Shown here: positions 7,115 through 15,796 of the stretch, one piece after another
Layout: the number at the start of each line of letters is the position of its first letter
Position numbering within the stretch: position 1 is the first letter of the stretch
Assembly: GCA_003452935.1 (NCBI GenBank)
Contig: DMMY01000004.1
Span: forward strand, 140,718 to 204,717
Source of the DNA: Elusimicrobiota bacterium
Lineage (GTDB): Bacteria > Elusimicrobiota > Elusimicrobia > UBA1565 > UBA9628
Length of the DNA stretch: 64,000 nt
Direction of reading: 5' to 3'
Translations under genes and position numbers: made by a program
Notes under the pieces: model-generated
What the model saw: the letters and a program-made list of their open reading frames with translations, nothing else
What the model was told of the DNA's origin: nothing
Databases searched by the model: none

Positions 7115-9420
7115 GCTCCGCTCCGCTTGACCCGTTTTGCGCTTGGCGCCCGCTGAGCAGCCGCGTCCGATCCCACAACGGGAGCTGGTTCGGCCAGTTC
7201 CGCTTGGGAGGTCTTTTCTTCCTGTTCCTGGTAATATTTCTGGTATTCCTCGTCGGCCTCCTCGCGTTCGATGGCGCTGATGATCTGCCGGACCACGGGA
7301 CCGCTGACCTCGCCGCCGTCCTGGAGCTTGAGCAAGTCGTCCGTATTGAAGACCCAGGAACGGTGGCTGGACCGGTACTCGAGTTGGACCTTCAGTTTGG
7401 CGACGACCGGGCCGTCGGAAGAACCGTGGTGCCACTTGCCGTCCTCGCCCTGGCGGGCGTGCCCCTTGAGCAGGGCCATGGCCAATATGCGGGCCAGGAA
7501 CTCCTCGCCATCATCCGGGGTCTCCTTGCCCGTGCGATACGAGTAGGCGATAAGCGTACGGCCCTCGGCCGTGTCAAGCTTCATGACCCGCGGGATGCGC
7601 GTATGAACCTTGTAAACCCTCTTGGTCGAGGGCGCGACGAAATCCAAAGTGATCAGGCTCTTGCGGTCCGTGGCCAAGCTCACCAGGTTCATCTGCACGT
7701 CGCGCGCCGCCGAGGTGTAGTCGCCGAACTCGCGCATATAAAAGTTGGTGAGGTAGCTATTGGCATACTCAAAATAGCCGTGCTGCATATCCTTCCATGC
7801 CTTGGATTTCATGCTTTGCGCCAGGGACTTGCCGATATGAACGCCGTACTTGAGCGGGTTATACCACATGGAACGCAGCCGCGCCTGAAGCGCGGTCAGG
7901 CCCGCGAACTTGTGCTGGCCGCGCCAGACCTGCTCGTATTGCCAGGCCATGAGCTGATAGAGGACGGTCCCGGCGTACATGGCGAATCCTTGATGAACGT
8001 GCCGATCGGAGGAAGCGCGCAGGGCGCCGCCGCCTCCCGAGGACTCCCCGTTTCGCGCGAAGCGGTGGGACGGCTCCCAATACTCCACGTATTGCCTGAG
8101 CTTGCCCAACTTGAGCGAAACCGTAGGCAAGGTCCGCACGCCCAGAACGGCGTCCAAAGCGCCCTCGATATCATCAGCGGAGGCCATCGACTGAACATCG
8201 GCTTGCCTGGGAAATGATTCGGAAAGGCGGGAGTCGGCCAGAACCAGAAGCTTGTCGGCGGCCTGGGAGAGGTTCTCGCCGCGGAACTGGGCTTCCAAAG
8301 CCTCCATCACGCGGGGCACGGCGAAACGCAACGGCATGGAATAGGCGATAACGGCGCGCGGGTTGCCTGGCTGAGCCTGCATAAGGTACGGGACACCGGA
8401 GGCTTCCAGCCGCAGATTATACTCGTGCTCCAGCTTGGCGCGCATGGCCGCGACATCCTCGTCGGCCACGGCCGGCGGCAACTCGACCTCGAAAGCGTAG
8501 CTGCTCTTGCCCTCCGCCACGATCCTCTCGCCTAATGGCGTCCCTTCCGGCAGGCCCATGGAGCGGGCGACCTGGGCGTTGAACCCATGCAGCAGCTCCA
8601 GCTCCTCCCTGCCGAAAGCGGCCACGTCCGCGATAGGCTTGGGCTTGGCGGCGCGGCCCTGCAGGGTGATGCGAGCGCCGTTGTAGGAAGCCACTATCAC
8701 GGGATTGATGCGCCGCGCCTTAAGACGGTTGAGCAGTATTTCATCAGCGGAACCCGGCCCCTTGGGGGGACGCGGGGTCATGAACACCACGTGGACGCCC
8801 CCGTCCAGGAGCTTTTCCAGATCGTCAACAATCTCATCCGAGGCCGGCTTCTGGAAAAGGTCTTGCAGAAAGACCACGCGAGGCTGGAAGCCGCGCAGAG
8901 AGGAATCCGCGGCGACCGCTGGACCGGCTTGAGCGATAACCGCGGATTCGTCCGTCGAGCGGACGGCTTGGTCGAAGCGGACATCAAGTTGCCGCCGCAC
9001 GGCCGCCGGGGAAACCGCCTTCGCGACGGAAACTTCCTCGGCCATTTTCCCGGCCGTCGCCAGGGCGGAGGCCTGCGTTTGTTCCTTAATAGCGGCAGGA
9101 GCTAGAAACGCCGGCATCACGGCGGCTTGAGGCAGCGCCATGAAGCGCGCCAGGCTGATCGGTTGGGAAAGGGCGAAAGCGGCGCCGGAAATGGAAGCCG
9201 GCGACTGCGCGCCAAGGCGCGACAACTCGGGCGCGGCCAGGCAACCGGACAGGCGCGGCACGGCGCCCGTTATCGCCGCGCTGATAACTGCGGCAGGTCC
9301 CGCGTGACGCGCCGCAACGGCCGCCGGGCTCACGACGCGCCCCCTTGCCCAGGAAGGACCCGACAGGGCAAACGCCCAACCGATTATCATCAGCCCTTGC
9401 CAGACCCTTGAAGTCTTCAT
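7111..9420 (-). CDS. Exported HAD-like plus degenerate PD-(D/E)XK-like fusion, paralogue of the next gene
   Basis: This 769-residue protein starts MKTSRVWQG at 9420, behind a good Shine-Dalgarno (AGGGAG). A signal peptide and Ala-rich region precede a HAD-like region (about residues 180-430). That region has VVFLQDLF, where the usual nucleophile Asp is Leu, then MTPRP, SYNGARI and VLADSRLSES in the positions of HAD motifs and of the NGA motif of Cof/sucrose-phosphatase-type enzymes. A Gly-rich segment and a helical region lead to IAYSYRTGKE near residue 624, which aligns with VDFKTG of the downstream paralogue but has lost the Asp and has Arg for Lys. The C-terminus is charged and repeats Glu (EEADEEYQKYYQEQEE). 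The two genes form an overlapping pair. Confidence 0.68.
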   Translation of the reverse strand: MKTSRVWQGLMIIGWAFALSGPSWARGRVVSPAAVAARHAGPAAVISAAITGAVPRLSGCLAAPELSRLGAQSPASISGAAFALSQPISLARFMALPQAAVMPAFLAPAAIKEQTQASALATAGKMAEEVSVAKAVSPAAVRRQLDVRFDQAVRSTDESAVIAQAGPAVAADSSLRGFQPRVVFLQDLFQKPASDEIVDDLEKLLDGGVHVVFMTPRPPKGPGSADEILLNRLKARRINPVIVASYNGARITLQGRAAKPKPIADVAAFGREELELLHGFNAQVARSMGLPEGTPLGERIVAEGKSSYAFEVELPPAVADEDVAAMRAKLEHEYNLRLEASGVPYLMQAQPGNPRAVIAYSMPLRFAVPRVMEALEAQFRGENLSQAADKLLVLADSRLSESFPRQADVQSMASADDIEGALDAVLGVRTLPTVSLKLGKLRQYVEYWEPSHRFARNGESSGGGGALRASSDRHVHQGFAMYAGTVLYQLMAWQYEQVWRGQHKFAGLTALQARLRSMWYNPLKYGVHIGKSLAQSMKSKAWKDMQHGYFEYANSYLTNFYMREFGDYTSAARDVQMNLVSLATDRKSLITLDFVAPSTKRVYKVHTRIPRVMKLDTAEGRTLIAYSYRTGKETPDDGEEFLARILAMALLKGHARQGEDGKWHHGSSDGPVVAKLKVQLEYRSSHRSWVFNTDDLLKLQDGGEVSGPVVRQIISAIEREEADEEYQKYYQEQEEKTSQAELAEPAPVVGSDAAAQRAPSAKRVKRSGA

Positions 9421-9469
9421 CGCTTGCTCCCTGTTTTTATTATCTTGCCGTAAGTGATAAGGGATCATA

Positions 9470-9479
9470 CGAACGTTCG
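9470..9479. promoter_or_regulatory. Perfect 10-bp palindrome CGAACGTTCG upstream of the HAD/nuclease pair
   Basis: CGAACGTTCG lies immediately upstream of TATGAT (9469-9464, minus strand), a plausible -10 box for the overlapping pair whose first start is 9420. A palindrome at this place could be a repressor operator. It lacks the four-base spacer of the Gram-positive LexA box, so no regulator is proposed. Confidence 0.3.
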
Positions 9480-9588
9480 GGACACGTCCGCTTAGGCCCT
9501 CGGGCCCAAAATGTCGCGGGAAATCGGCCCATATAAACCTAGGCCCTGAAAATTATCTGGTGTTATCTGTTGCCGTTGGTTGTTCTGC

Positions 9589-11037
9589 TTATACAACGGC
9601 TGCCATAGCATCCGGCGTCACGGGCAGCAGGTTCAAAGCCTTGAGCAAGGCCACGGTCAGAAGGAAGGCATTACGGTAGTGCGCCATGGAGAAGACCGCC
9701 ATGGTGTCGTTTGGAGAATGGACGATATCGAACACCCTCTCGGGAGAGACGCCGAAAAGAGTCATGGCCGCGATGCCGTAGGCGCGAAAGGAACTGGAAT
9801 CAGCGTCCCCGCCCCATAAGGTCTGTTCCTTAAGATCGAGCTTTTCTCCGGCCGCGACCTTCTTGACGAGATCGAGCAAGGACCGGGTGGAATTATTCTT
9901 CCAGGAATAAGTTCCGTCGACCGCCAGGGTGTCCAAATTTATGTCGGCGACGATCTTCTTGCGCTGGGCCTCGGGGAGAGCCTTGAGATACCTGCTGGAG
10001 CCTATGAGACCGTCTTCCTCGCGGGCAAAGCTTATAAAGACGTAGGTGGCCTCGGTGTCCATGTCGCGCATGGCCTGGTAAACATTGGCGACCATGGTGG
10101 CGCCGCTCCAATTATCGATGGTGCCGTGCCCCACGTTGGCCTTGTCGTGATGCGCGCTGACCACGATAACGCGGTCCGTGCGGCCCTTCTTGACCACGTA
10201 GACGTTCTTCTGCCCCCGGCCTACGTCTTGCAGCAAGACCTCCTCGGGCTTGGCTCCGGCCTGCTTGAAGAGCTCCTGCACCGCGGCTTCGCGCTCCTGG
10301 TAGGTCAGAGGCGATAGTTCCATCTCTTGGTACATTTCATCGTCCGTCGGCATGGCCTCCGGCCGCAGGACGCGGCGGGAAATGACCCCGGCCCCGCGGC
10401 CGTCAGGGAAAAAGAGTTTCTTGGCGAACTCGACGAAGTCTTGCAGCGCGGAAGAATCGGCCTCGGCCCGGGAAGGAACCGGAGGCGCGGCCCTCATCCC
10501 GGCGCCACGCGCGCCCGCGCTCTTCGGCTTCGACTTCGAAGGAACGGATCGACCCTCCTGACCCGCCACCGCACCCGCCGCCTCGAACCGCCGCGGACCT
10601 TGCTTCTCATAAAGTTGATCGAGCGCTTGACCCGTCCTTTCGCCGCCCTGGTCCTGCGCGGCCGATAAAGCCGCCCGGGTCTCCATGAGCTCCGAGACGA
10701 CGCTCTCCGGCGACTTTTGCGCGACGGCGGCCGGCGCATACGCCGACTCCGGAGCGGGAGCCGCCAGGATGGCGCGGCTGGACCGGATTTCCGGGCTCGG
10801 CAGGAGCGGGACGGATGAGCGCAGGCTTGGCGACGGCAAGTTCCGGGGACGCGACATCCCATGGCGCAAAACCGGATTAGCCAAAATCGAGGCAAGGCCT
10901 GCGCCGGAAATCACGGTCGCGGTCCGCCGTTGCAAACGAAGAGTGGAGGCGAACGCCGGGCAAGCGGGCCAGAGCCCGGAAGCGGCGACCAATAAGGACA
11001 GCGAGGTCCGCAAAACAAACTGGCGTTTATGGTTCAT
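9589..11037 (-). CDS. Exported M28 family zinc peptidase
   Basis: This 482-residue protein starts MNHKRQF with a signal peptide ending near CPAFA. About 190 Ala/Arg-rich residues follow, then an M28 (aminopeptidase Y/S type) catalytic domain. The expected co-catalytic zinc ligands and acid residues are all visible in order: VVSAHHDKA, IDNWSGA, FAREEDGLIGSS, INLDTL and IVHSPND. M28 enzymes usually release N-terminal amino acids or process extracellular peptides. ATG 11037 is preferred to the in-frame GTG at 11043 because TAGACT ends exactly six bases before the ATG. The 168 bases between this gene and the downstream pair contain a 10-bp palindrome and a promoter-like box. Confidence 0.88.
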   Translation of the reverse strand: MNHKRQFVLRTSLSLLVAASGLWPACPAFASTLRLQRRTATVISGAGLASILANPVLRHGMSRPRNLPSPSLRSSVPLLPSPEIRSSRAILAAPAPESAYAPAAVAQKSPESVVSELMETRAALSAAQDQGGERTGQALDQLYEKQGPRRFEAAGAVAGQEGRSVPSKSKPKSAGARGAGMRAAPPVPSRAEADSSALQDFVEFAKKLFFPDGRGAGVISRRVLRPEAMPTDDEMYQEMELSPLTYQEREAAVQELFKQAGAKPEEVLLQDVGRGQKNVYVVKKGRTDRVIVVSAHHDKANVGHGTIDNWSGATMVANVYQAMRDMDTEATYVFISFAREEDGLIGSSRYLKALPEAQRKKIVADINLDTLAVDGTYSWKNNSTRSLLDLVKKVAAGEKLDLKEQTLWGGDADSSSFRAYGIAAMTLFGVSPERVFDIVHSPNDTMAVFSMAHYRNAFLLTVALLKALNLLPVTPDAMAAVV

Positions 11038-11043
11038 GCGCAC

Positions 11044-11049
11044 AGTCTA
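11044..11049 (-). promoter_or_regulatory. -10 box (TAGACT) six bases before the start at 11037
   Basis: TAGACT followed by six bases and ATG matches the spacing seen at several other first genes in the window. No -35 box is obvious. Confidence 0.42.
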
Positions 11050-11272
11050 CAAATCCGCGCGTCTGGGCCCCCAGAATCAAAAGGCCCACCCGCCAATGGC
11101 CAGAAGACCTACGAAATTTATAGGCATTCCGGCGCCGGAGATCACCTTATTGGCGGTATTGGCATTATTGAAAAAAGACGAGGCCCGCCAATAAAATAAA
11201 GGGGGTTGCTTAGAATACGCGCAGGACGGGATCTCATCGATTTTCTCCCGAACCCGTGCCCGGCCCAAATGA

Positions 11273-11278
11273 TAAAAT
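11273..11278 (+). promoter_or_regulatory. -10 box (TAAAAT) six bases before the start at 11285
   Basis: TAAAAT, six bases, ATG. There is no Shine-Dalgarno. The 247 bases between 11037 and 11285 hold no convincing gene apart from the two promoters and a doubtful 32-codon ORF. Confidence 0.45.
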
Positions 11279-11284
11279 CGAGCC

Positions 11285-12700
11285 ATGAGCTCAAGGGTCC
11301 GTCCCGCGGCGGCCGCGGGCCGCTTCTATCCGGCCGATCCCGTTGAACTGCGCGCGGCCGTCGACCGCATGCTGGCGCAGGCGCCGCAGCCCCAAGTCGA
11401 GGGCCGCGTCGTCGCCGCGCTATGCCCTCATGCCGGCTACGAATACTCCGGGCCGCCCACGGCCCGACTCTGCCGCGCCCTAGCGTCTCTTGATCCCGAA
11501 ATCGTGGCCGTGTTAGGCACCGCCCATTTCGCGCCGCGCCCGGGGTTCTTCTTGGACAACCACGCCGCCTTCCAGACTCCCTTGGGCGAAGTCCCCTTGG
11601 CCGCCAAGCAGGCCCAGCAGCTCCTCCAAGCCGGAGCCAACATCGCCGTCTGCGCCGAGGCCCATGCCGAGGAACATTCCGTCGAGGTCGTCCTTCCCTT
11701 CCTGCAGAGGACTTGGAAAAAGTTCCAGCTGCTGCCGCTCGTGGCCAATACCCAGGACCTGGCGGACGCGCAAAAGGCCGGCCGCGCCCTGGCCGGAGTG
11801 CTCAAGGGCGCCAAGGCTCTGGTCATCGCGGCGACCGACCTGTCGCATTACCCGCCTCTTGACGTCGCGCGGCAGGTCGACCCCGCCTCCCTGGAAAGCT
11901 TCATCGTCCTCGACCCGGACTTCCTCTGGCGCACGGAGCAAGCCCTCATGGCGCTGGGCGCGCCGAATCTGCACTGCACCTGGTGCGGCAAAGCCGCGGC
12001 CGCGGCGGTCCAGACCGCGGCGTCCTGCCTCGGCGCGGACTGGGGAGAGGCGCTGGCCTGCGTCAATTCCGCCGACCGCGGCGGCGACCATGACCGCACC
12101 GTGGGCTATGGCGCGGCGCTGCTCCTAGAGCGCGGTCAAAAACGCCAATGGCCGACTGAAAGGCTCACTCAGGAGCAAAAATCAGAACTCCTGGCCCTCG
12201 CCCGCGCCAGCGTCATCGCCAGCCTGCGAGGGAAAAAGCCCTCTCCCCGGCTCTTCTCCCATCCGCTCCTTAACCTCCCGGCGGCGGTCTTCGTGACCTG
12301 GACCAAAGAAGACGGAGATTTGCGCGGCTGCATCGGAACCACAAAAGCCCAAGATACGCTGGGCAACGCCGTGGCCCATTACGCGGTGTCCAGCGCCTGC
12401 GATGACCCCCGCTTTCCAGCCGTAACCGAAGCGGAACTAGCGGATTTGCGCGCCGAGATCTCCATACTTTCCTCTCCCCAGCCGGCGCGGCCCGGCGATA
12501 TCCGCCCGGGCCTCGGCGTCATCGTGCGCCGCGGCCGCAGGCAAGGACTTTTCCTGCCCCAGGTCTGGGAACAACTGCCGGACCGCGAGGAGTTCATGTC
12601 GCATCTCTGCCGGCACAAAGCCGGACTTGACGCCGACGCATGGAAGACTTCCGGAGCCGAGCTGCTCACCTTCACGGTCACGGCCTTCAAAGAGGGTTGA
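11285..12700 (+). CDS. AmmeMemoRadiSam B-A fusion (MEMO1-like plus AMMECR1-like)
   Basis: This 471-residue protein has two domains. Residues 1 to about 275 are a MEMO-type domain (AmmeMemoRadiSam system protein B): RPAAAAGRFYPADP, CPHAGYEYSGP, EEHSVEV and ATDLSHY carry the conserved His and acidic residues of the dioxygenase-like fold. Residues about 290-471 are an AMMECR1 domain (protein A) with the hallmark LRGCIGT. The two are often separate genes; here they are fused and sit directly before the radical SAM member, the usual company of this widely conserved system. Its biochemical role is still unsettled, with modification of a protein or small molecule usually proposed. The start is supported by TAAAAT six bases upstream. 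Confidence 0.93.
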   Translation: MSSRVRPAAAAGRFYPADPVELRAAVDRMLAQAPQPQVEGRVVAALCPHAGYEYSGPPTARLCRALASLDPEIVAVLGTAHFAPRPGFFLDNHAAFQTPLGEVPLAAKQAQQLLQAGANIAVCAEAHAEEHSVEVVLPFLQRTWKKFQLLPLVANTQDLADAQKAGRALAGVLKGAKALVIAATDLSHYPPLDVARQVDPASLESFIVLDPDFLWRTEQALMALGAPNLHCTWCGKAAAAAVQTAASCLGADWGEALACVNSADRGGDHDRTVGYGAALLLERGQKRQWPTERLTQEQKSELLALARASVIASLRGKKPSPRLFSHPLLNLPAAVFVTWTKEDGDLRGCIGTTKAQDTLGNAVAHYAVSSACDDPRFPAVTEAELADLRAEISILSSPQPARPGDIRPGLGVIVRRGRRQGLFLPQVWEQLPDREEFMSHLCRHKAGLDADAWKTSGAELLTFTVTAFKEG

Positions 12701-13755
12701 TGGCCGCCGAGACCTTGGCGACGGCGCTGCGCAGGCTGTCCCGCGAAAGCGAGCTCTACGACAAGCAAGGCGACGGCCTCGTCCGTTGCCACGCCTGCGG
12801 CCACGAATGCCTTATCGCCGAGGGCAAGACCGGGATATGCCGGGTGCGCTTCAACCGGGGCGGCCGGCTCATGGTCCCATTCGGATATGTCTCCGGCCTG
12901 CGCGTGGACCCCATAGAGAAAAAACCATTTTTCCACGTCCTGCCCGGCGAGCCCACCCTCTCTTTCGGGATGCTGGGCTGCAACTTCTCATGCAAATTCT
13001 GCCAGAACTGGCTGTCGAGCCAGGCCTTGCGCGATCCCCAAGCCGGCTCTGACATCTGGGAATGCACGCCGCAGTCCATCGTCGACCGGGCCCGGGAAGG
13101 CCGCTGCCGCGTCATCGTGTCCACCTATAACGAACCCCTTATCACCTCGGAATGGGCCGCGGCCATATTCAGGATCGGCCGCGAGGCCGGACTGCGCGGA
13201 GCCTATGTCTCCAACGGCCACGCCACGCGCCAAGTCCTGGAATATCTCAGGCCGGTGACGGATTTTTACAAAGTGGACCTCAAGTGCTTCGACCACTCCA
13301 AGTACCGGGAAATCACCGGCGGCGCGATGCGCCACGTCCTGCGCTCGATCGAGGACATAAAGTCCCTGGGCTTCTGGCTGGAGGTGGTCACCCTCGTCAT
13401 TCCGGGCTGGAACGACTCGGATTGGGAATTGCGCTCCATCGCCCGTTTCCTGGCCGGGATTTCCCCGGACATTCCCTGGCACGCGACCGCCTATCATCAA
13501 GACTACCGGATGCCCGAGTCCCGGGATACGCCGGCCGAGACGCTCCTGCGCGCCGTGGAGATAGGACGCGCCGAGGGCCTGCGCTTCGTCTATGCGGGCA
13601 ATCTGCCAGGCCGGCTGCCAGGCGGCGAGGATACGCTCTGCCCGTCATGCGCCAAACGGCTCATCGAGCGGCGCGGGTTCACGGTCCAGGCCAACCGCCT
13701 GCGCGACGGCAAGTGCCCGGATTGCTCGACCGAGATCCCGGGAATTTGGAAGTAA
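12700..13755 (+). CDS. amrS: AmmeMemoRadiSam system radical SAM enzyme
   Basis: This 351-residue protein has the radical SAM cluster motif CNFSCKFC within GMLGCNFSCKFCQN. It is preceded by an N-terminal Cys pair (CHACGHEC) and followed by a C-terminal Cys set (CPSCAKR, CPDCS). These features match the AmrS family. The start is ATG 12700, which overlaps the stop of the B-A fusion (TGATG) and has a GAGGG Shine-Dalgarno in that gene. A longer reading would begin inside the upstream gene. The pair is therefore a two-gene operon encoding the complete A, B and radical SAM set. The stop abuts the stop of the convergent ankyrin gene with no base between. Confidence 0.93.
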   Translation: MAAETLATALRRLSRESELYDKQGDGLVRCHACGHECLIAEGKTGICRVRFNRGGRLMVPFGYVSGLRVDPIEKKPFFHVLPGEPTLSFGMLGCNFSCKFCQNWLSSQALRDPQAGSDIWECTPQSIVDRAREGRCRVIVSTYNEPLITSEWAAAIFRIGREAGLRGAYVSNGHATRQVLEYLRPVTDFYKVDLKCFDHSKYREITGGAMRHVLRSIEDIKSLGFWLEVVTLVIPGWNDSDWELRSIARFLAGISPDIPWHATAYHQDYRMPESRDTPAETLLRAVEIGRAEGLRFVYAGNLPGRLPGGEDTLCPSCAKRLIERRGFTVQANRLRDGKCPDCSTEIPGIWK

Positions 13756-14421
13756 TCAGCGCCGACGGCTCGCGCGCAGTCGCCGCGCGAGCTCATCATG
13801 CCCCGCTTCCCCGGCCATGTCCGCCGCGGTCCTGCCCCGGGGCCCCCGCCGCAAGGGATCGGCGCCGCGCTCCAAAAGCAGCTCCGCGATCCCGTCCCGG
13901 CCTCGACGCGCCGCGGCCATGAGCGGCGTGAAGCCGTCCTGGGCGGCCAGGTCCGGCGGAGTTCCGCGGTCGAGCAGGGCGCGCGCGATCTGCTCGCGGC
14001 CCAGGAAGGACGCCCAGAGCAGGGCGCTCCAGCCGTCGTTGTCCTTGCCCGACGCATTGGCGCCGTTGGCCAACAAGGAATGCGCCGCGTCCGTCTGCCC
14101 CCAGCGCGTGGCCAGGATCAAGGCGGTCTGCCCCCGGCGGCCGCGAGCCTCCAGATCCGCGCCGCGATCCACCAGGATGACGACGCAATCCTCGAAACCC
14201 CGGACCGATGCCCAGATCAGAGGCGTCCAGCCGTTTCCCGGGTCGCGCGTCTCGGTGTCCGCGCCGGCGATAAGAACCGTCCTCAGGGCCGAAGCGTCGC
14301 CGTACTTGGCCGCCCAGAGGACCTGCTCCTGGGGAGTCTTTCCGGGCAGCCTGGGCACGGGGTCGCCGCAAGCGCAAAGCCCCAGAGCCAAGACGCCGAG
14401 CCAAAAAAAACGCCGAGTCAT
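13756..14421 (-). CDS. Ankyrin-repeat lipoprotein
   Basis: This 221-residue protein starts MTRRFFWLGVLALGLCAC, a signal peptide with an LCAC lipobox, so it is probably anchored in the envelope. The mature part is five or six ankyrin repeats of about 33 residues with recognisable GWTPLIWA, GQTALILA, GWSALLWA and GFTPLMAA starts and LLxxGAD ends. Such proteins are binding scaffolds; the partner cannot be read from the sequence. The gene is convergent with amrS and divergent from the isomerase-like gene. An upstream extension to 14754 exists but lacks the signal peptide and overlaps the divergent gene, so ATG 14421 is chosen. The -10 signal is weak (CCTAAT six bases upstream). Confidence 0.85.
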   Translation of the reverse strand: MTRRFFWLGVLALGLCACGDPVPRLPGKTPQEQVLWAAKYGDASALRTVLIAGADTETRDPGNGWTPLIWASVRGFEDCVVILVDRGADLEARGRRGQTALILATRWGQTDAAHSLLANGANASGKDNDGWSALLWASFLGREQIARALLDRGTPPDLAAQDGFTPLMAAARRGRDGIAELLLERGADPLRRGPRGRTAADMAGEAGHDELARRLRASRRR

Positions 14422-14462
14422 GCAATCATTAGGGTAGCGCGGCGGCGGCGTTTCGGCAAGTA

Positions 14463-14488
14463 CCGGAATGTTTCGGGACATCGTCCGG
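14463..14488. other. Stem-loop in the divergent promoter region
   Basis: CCGGA-ATGT, a TTCGGG loop, then ACAT-CG-TCCGG form a nine-pair stem with a two-base bulge between the divergent ankyrin and isomerase-like genes. It could be an operator or an mRNA structure; the evidence is only the base pairing. Confidence 0.25.
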
Positions 14489-14527
14489 GCGCGGTGAATT
14501 TTGTATAGTCCAGTCAGACCTCGGACC

Positions 14528-15760
14528 ATGAACCGCTCCTCCCAATCCCCTTTATGGCTCGAACCGCGCTTGGCGCCCAAGGCCTGGGGCGAGGAGATCT
14601 GGATCAACTCGGCCCGACCCGAATTCCCCGCGAGGATTGCCGGTTCCCGGCTCTCGTTGGAGCAAATCTTGCGCCGCCAGCCCCAGCTCTTGGGGGATCG
14701 GCCGCGGACCCTCTTCGGCGACGGGCTTCCGGTTTTCGCCAAGTTCATCCGCACGGACTTTCCGCCCTTGGCGCATATCGGCTTTAGGGTCCGCGTCCGG
14801 CCTGAAGACTTCGTTTCCTGGACTTGCCTCGATATCGAGCTTTTAGGCCGCCTAAGACAACGGCTGCGCGTGCCGGACCAGCGCTCCTTCCGCGCCTTCG
14901 CCAGGGCCTATGAGTCCTGGGCCGAGGACCGCGCCCTGCGGCGCTGGCGCGCGGATCCGGATCGCGACGGAAAATTAGCGGCGAGCCTGCGGAGGCTCCG
15001 CACGGGCTCGGCGGCGGACCTATCGTCCCTTTTAGCGCGGCTCGGCGACAACCGGGCGCGCATAGCCGACGTCCTTAACGAAGTCGACCTGCGCCGGCAA
15101 GCCGGCAACCTTCTCCTCATCAAGGCCGGACTTTTGCACGCTCTTTTCGGCCTCTCTCATCAATTCCATCCGAGTGATCCGGCACAGAACCTGGGCGCTC
15201 CCAAAAGCGAGGCCTGGCTGCCGTTTCTGCAAGGACGCGACTTCCGCCTGGCGGAAGTCCAGCAAAGCTCGGACTCGACCTGCAGTTTGGCCGATTTCTT
15301 CACCCCCTTCCTTTGGGACAAGGGCCTTCGCTTCCGCAAAGGCTCGGCCTGTCGCGGTCTTTGCGAAAGCGCCGTGCGCCGCATGATCCGGTCCATGGAT
15401 TTCCGGATCACCAAGATCCCGGATATCCTCTGCAAGCCCCAATCCATGGAGCCTGGTCCCGGATCCCGCGGCTGTCGTCTTTACCAGATCTTAGATAGGC
15501 CCGAGTCCTGGCCATTCTTTACCATTTACAGGCTGGACCTGCTCGGGACGAGGAGCAGGGCTGTATCCTGGGCGGCCCCTGCAAGAAGAACTTTCCAACA
15601 TATCGTCGTGCTCAAAGGCAGCGCGAGACTCGCGGCTGGCGCCCGGATGCGGCTGATAAACGCTCGCAGGCCGGCCTTTGTCCCGGCCGAACTTCCGGGC
15701 GGCTTCGGCATCGCCGCCAAAGAACCGGCCTCCTTGCTCCTGATCAGCGTCCCGAATTGA
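14528..15760 (+). CDS. Mannose-6-phosphate isomerase-like (cupin) protein
   Basis: This is a 410-residue protein. WGEEIWI near residue 20, FAKFIRTDFPPLAHIGF near residue 80 and LIKAGLLHALFG near residue 210 fall where class I phosphomannose isomerases have their WG..W, K-x-L..(Q)xHP and GxxHA elements. The C-terminus (RPAFVPAELPG...LLLISVP) also resembles the end of that family. The usual QVHP is altered to LAHIGF, so one zinc ligand may be missing and activity is uncertain. ATG 14528 is chosen; an in-frame TTG at 14501 would place the start within TTGTATAGT, a better candidate for a -10 box. No Shine-Dalgarno is seen. Confidence 0.6.
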   Translation: MNRSSQSPLWLEPRLAPKAWGEEIWINSARPEFPARIAGSRLSLEQILRRQPQLLGDRPRTLFGDGLPVFAKFIRTDFPPLAHIGFRVRVRPEDFVSWTCLDIELLGRLRQRLRVPDQRSFRAFARAYESWAEDRALRRWRADPDRDGKLAASLRRLRTGSAADLSSLLARLGDNRARIADVLNEVDLRRQAGNLLLIKAGLLHALFGLSHQFHPSDPAQNLGAPKSEAWLPFLQGRDFRLAEVQQSSDSTCSLADFFTPFLWDKGLRFRKGSACRGLCESAVRRMIRSMDFRITKIPDILCKPQSMEPGPGSRGCRLYQILDRPESWPFFTIYRLDLLGTRSRAVSWAAPARRTFQHIVVLKGSARLAAGARMRLINARRPAFVPAELPGGFGIAAKEPASLLLISVPN

Positions 15761-15796
15761 CGCGGTTCCGGCGCGACAATCGTCCCTCGGTGTCCG

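Noticed and set aside
9470..9479. CGAACGTTCG as a LexA (SOS) box
   Set aside because: The Gram-positive LexA site is CGAAC-N4-GTTCG; here the halves touch, and the genes downstream are exported proteins, so only a generic operator is suggested.
11097..11195. 32-codon plus-strand ORF (MARRPTKFIG...) in the 247-base gap upstream of the AmmeMemoRadiSam genes
   Set aside because: It has no Shine-Dalgarno or promoter at leaderless distance and its composition is not distinctive; too little evidence for a gene.
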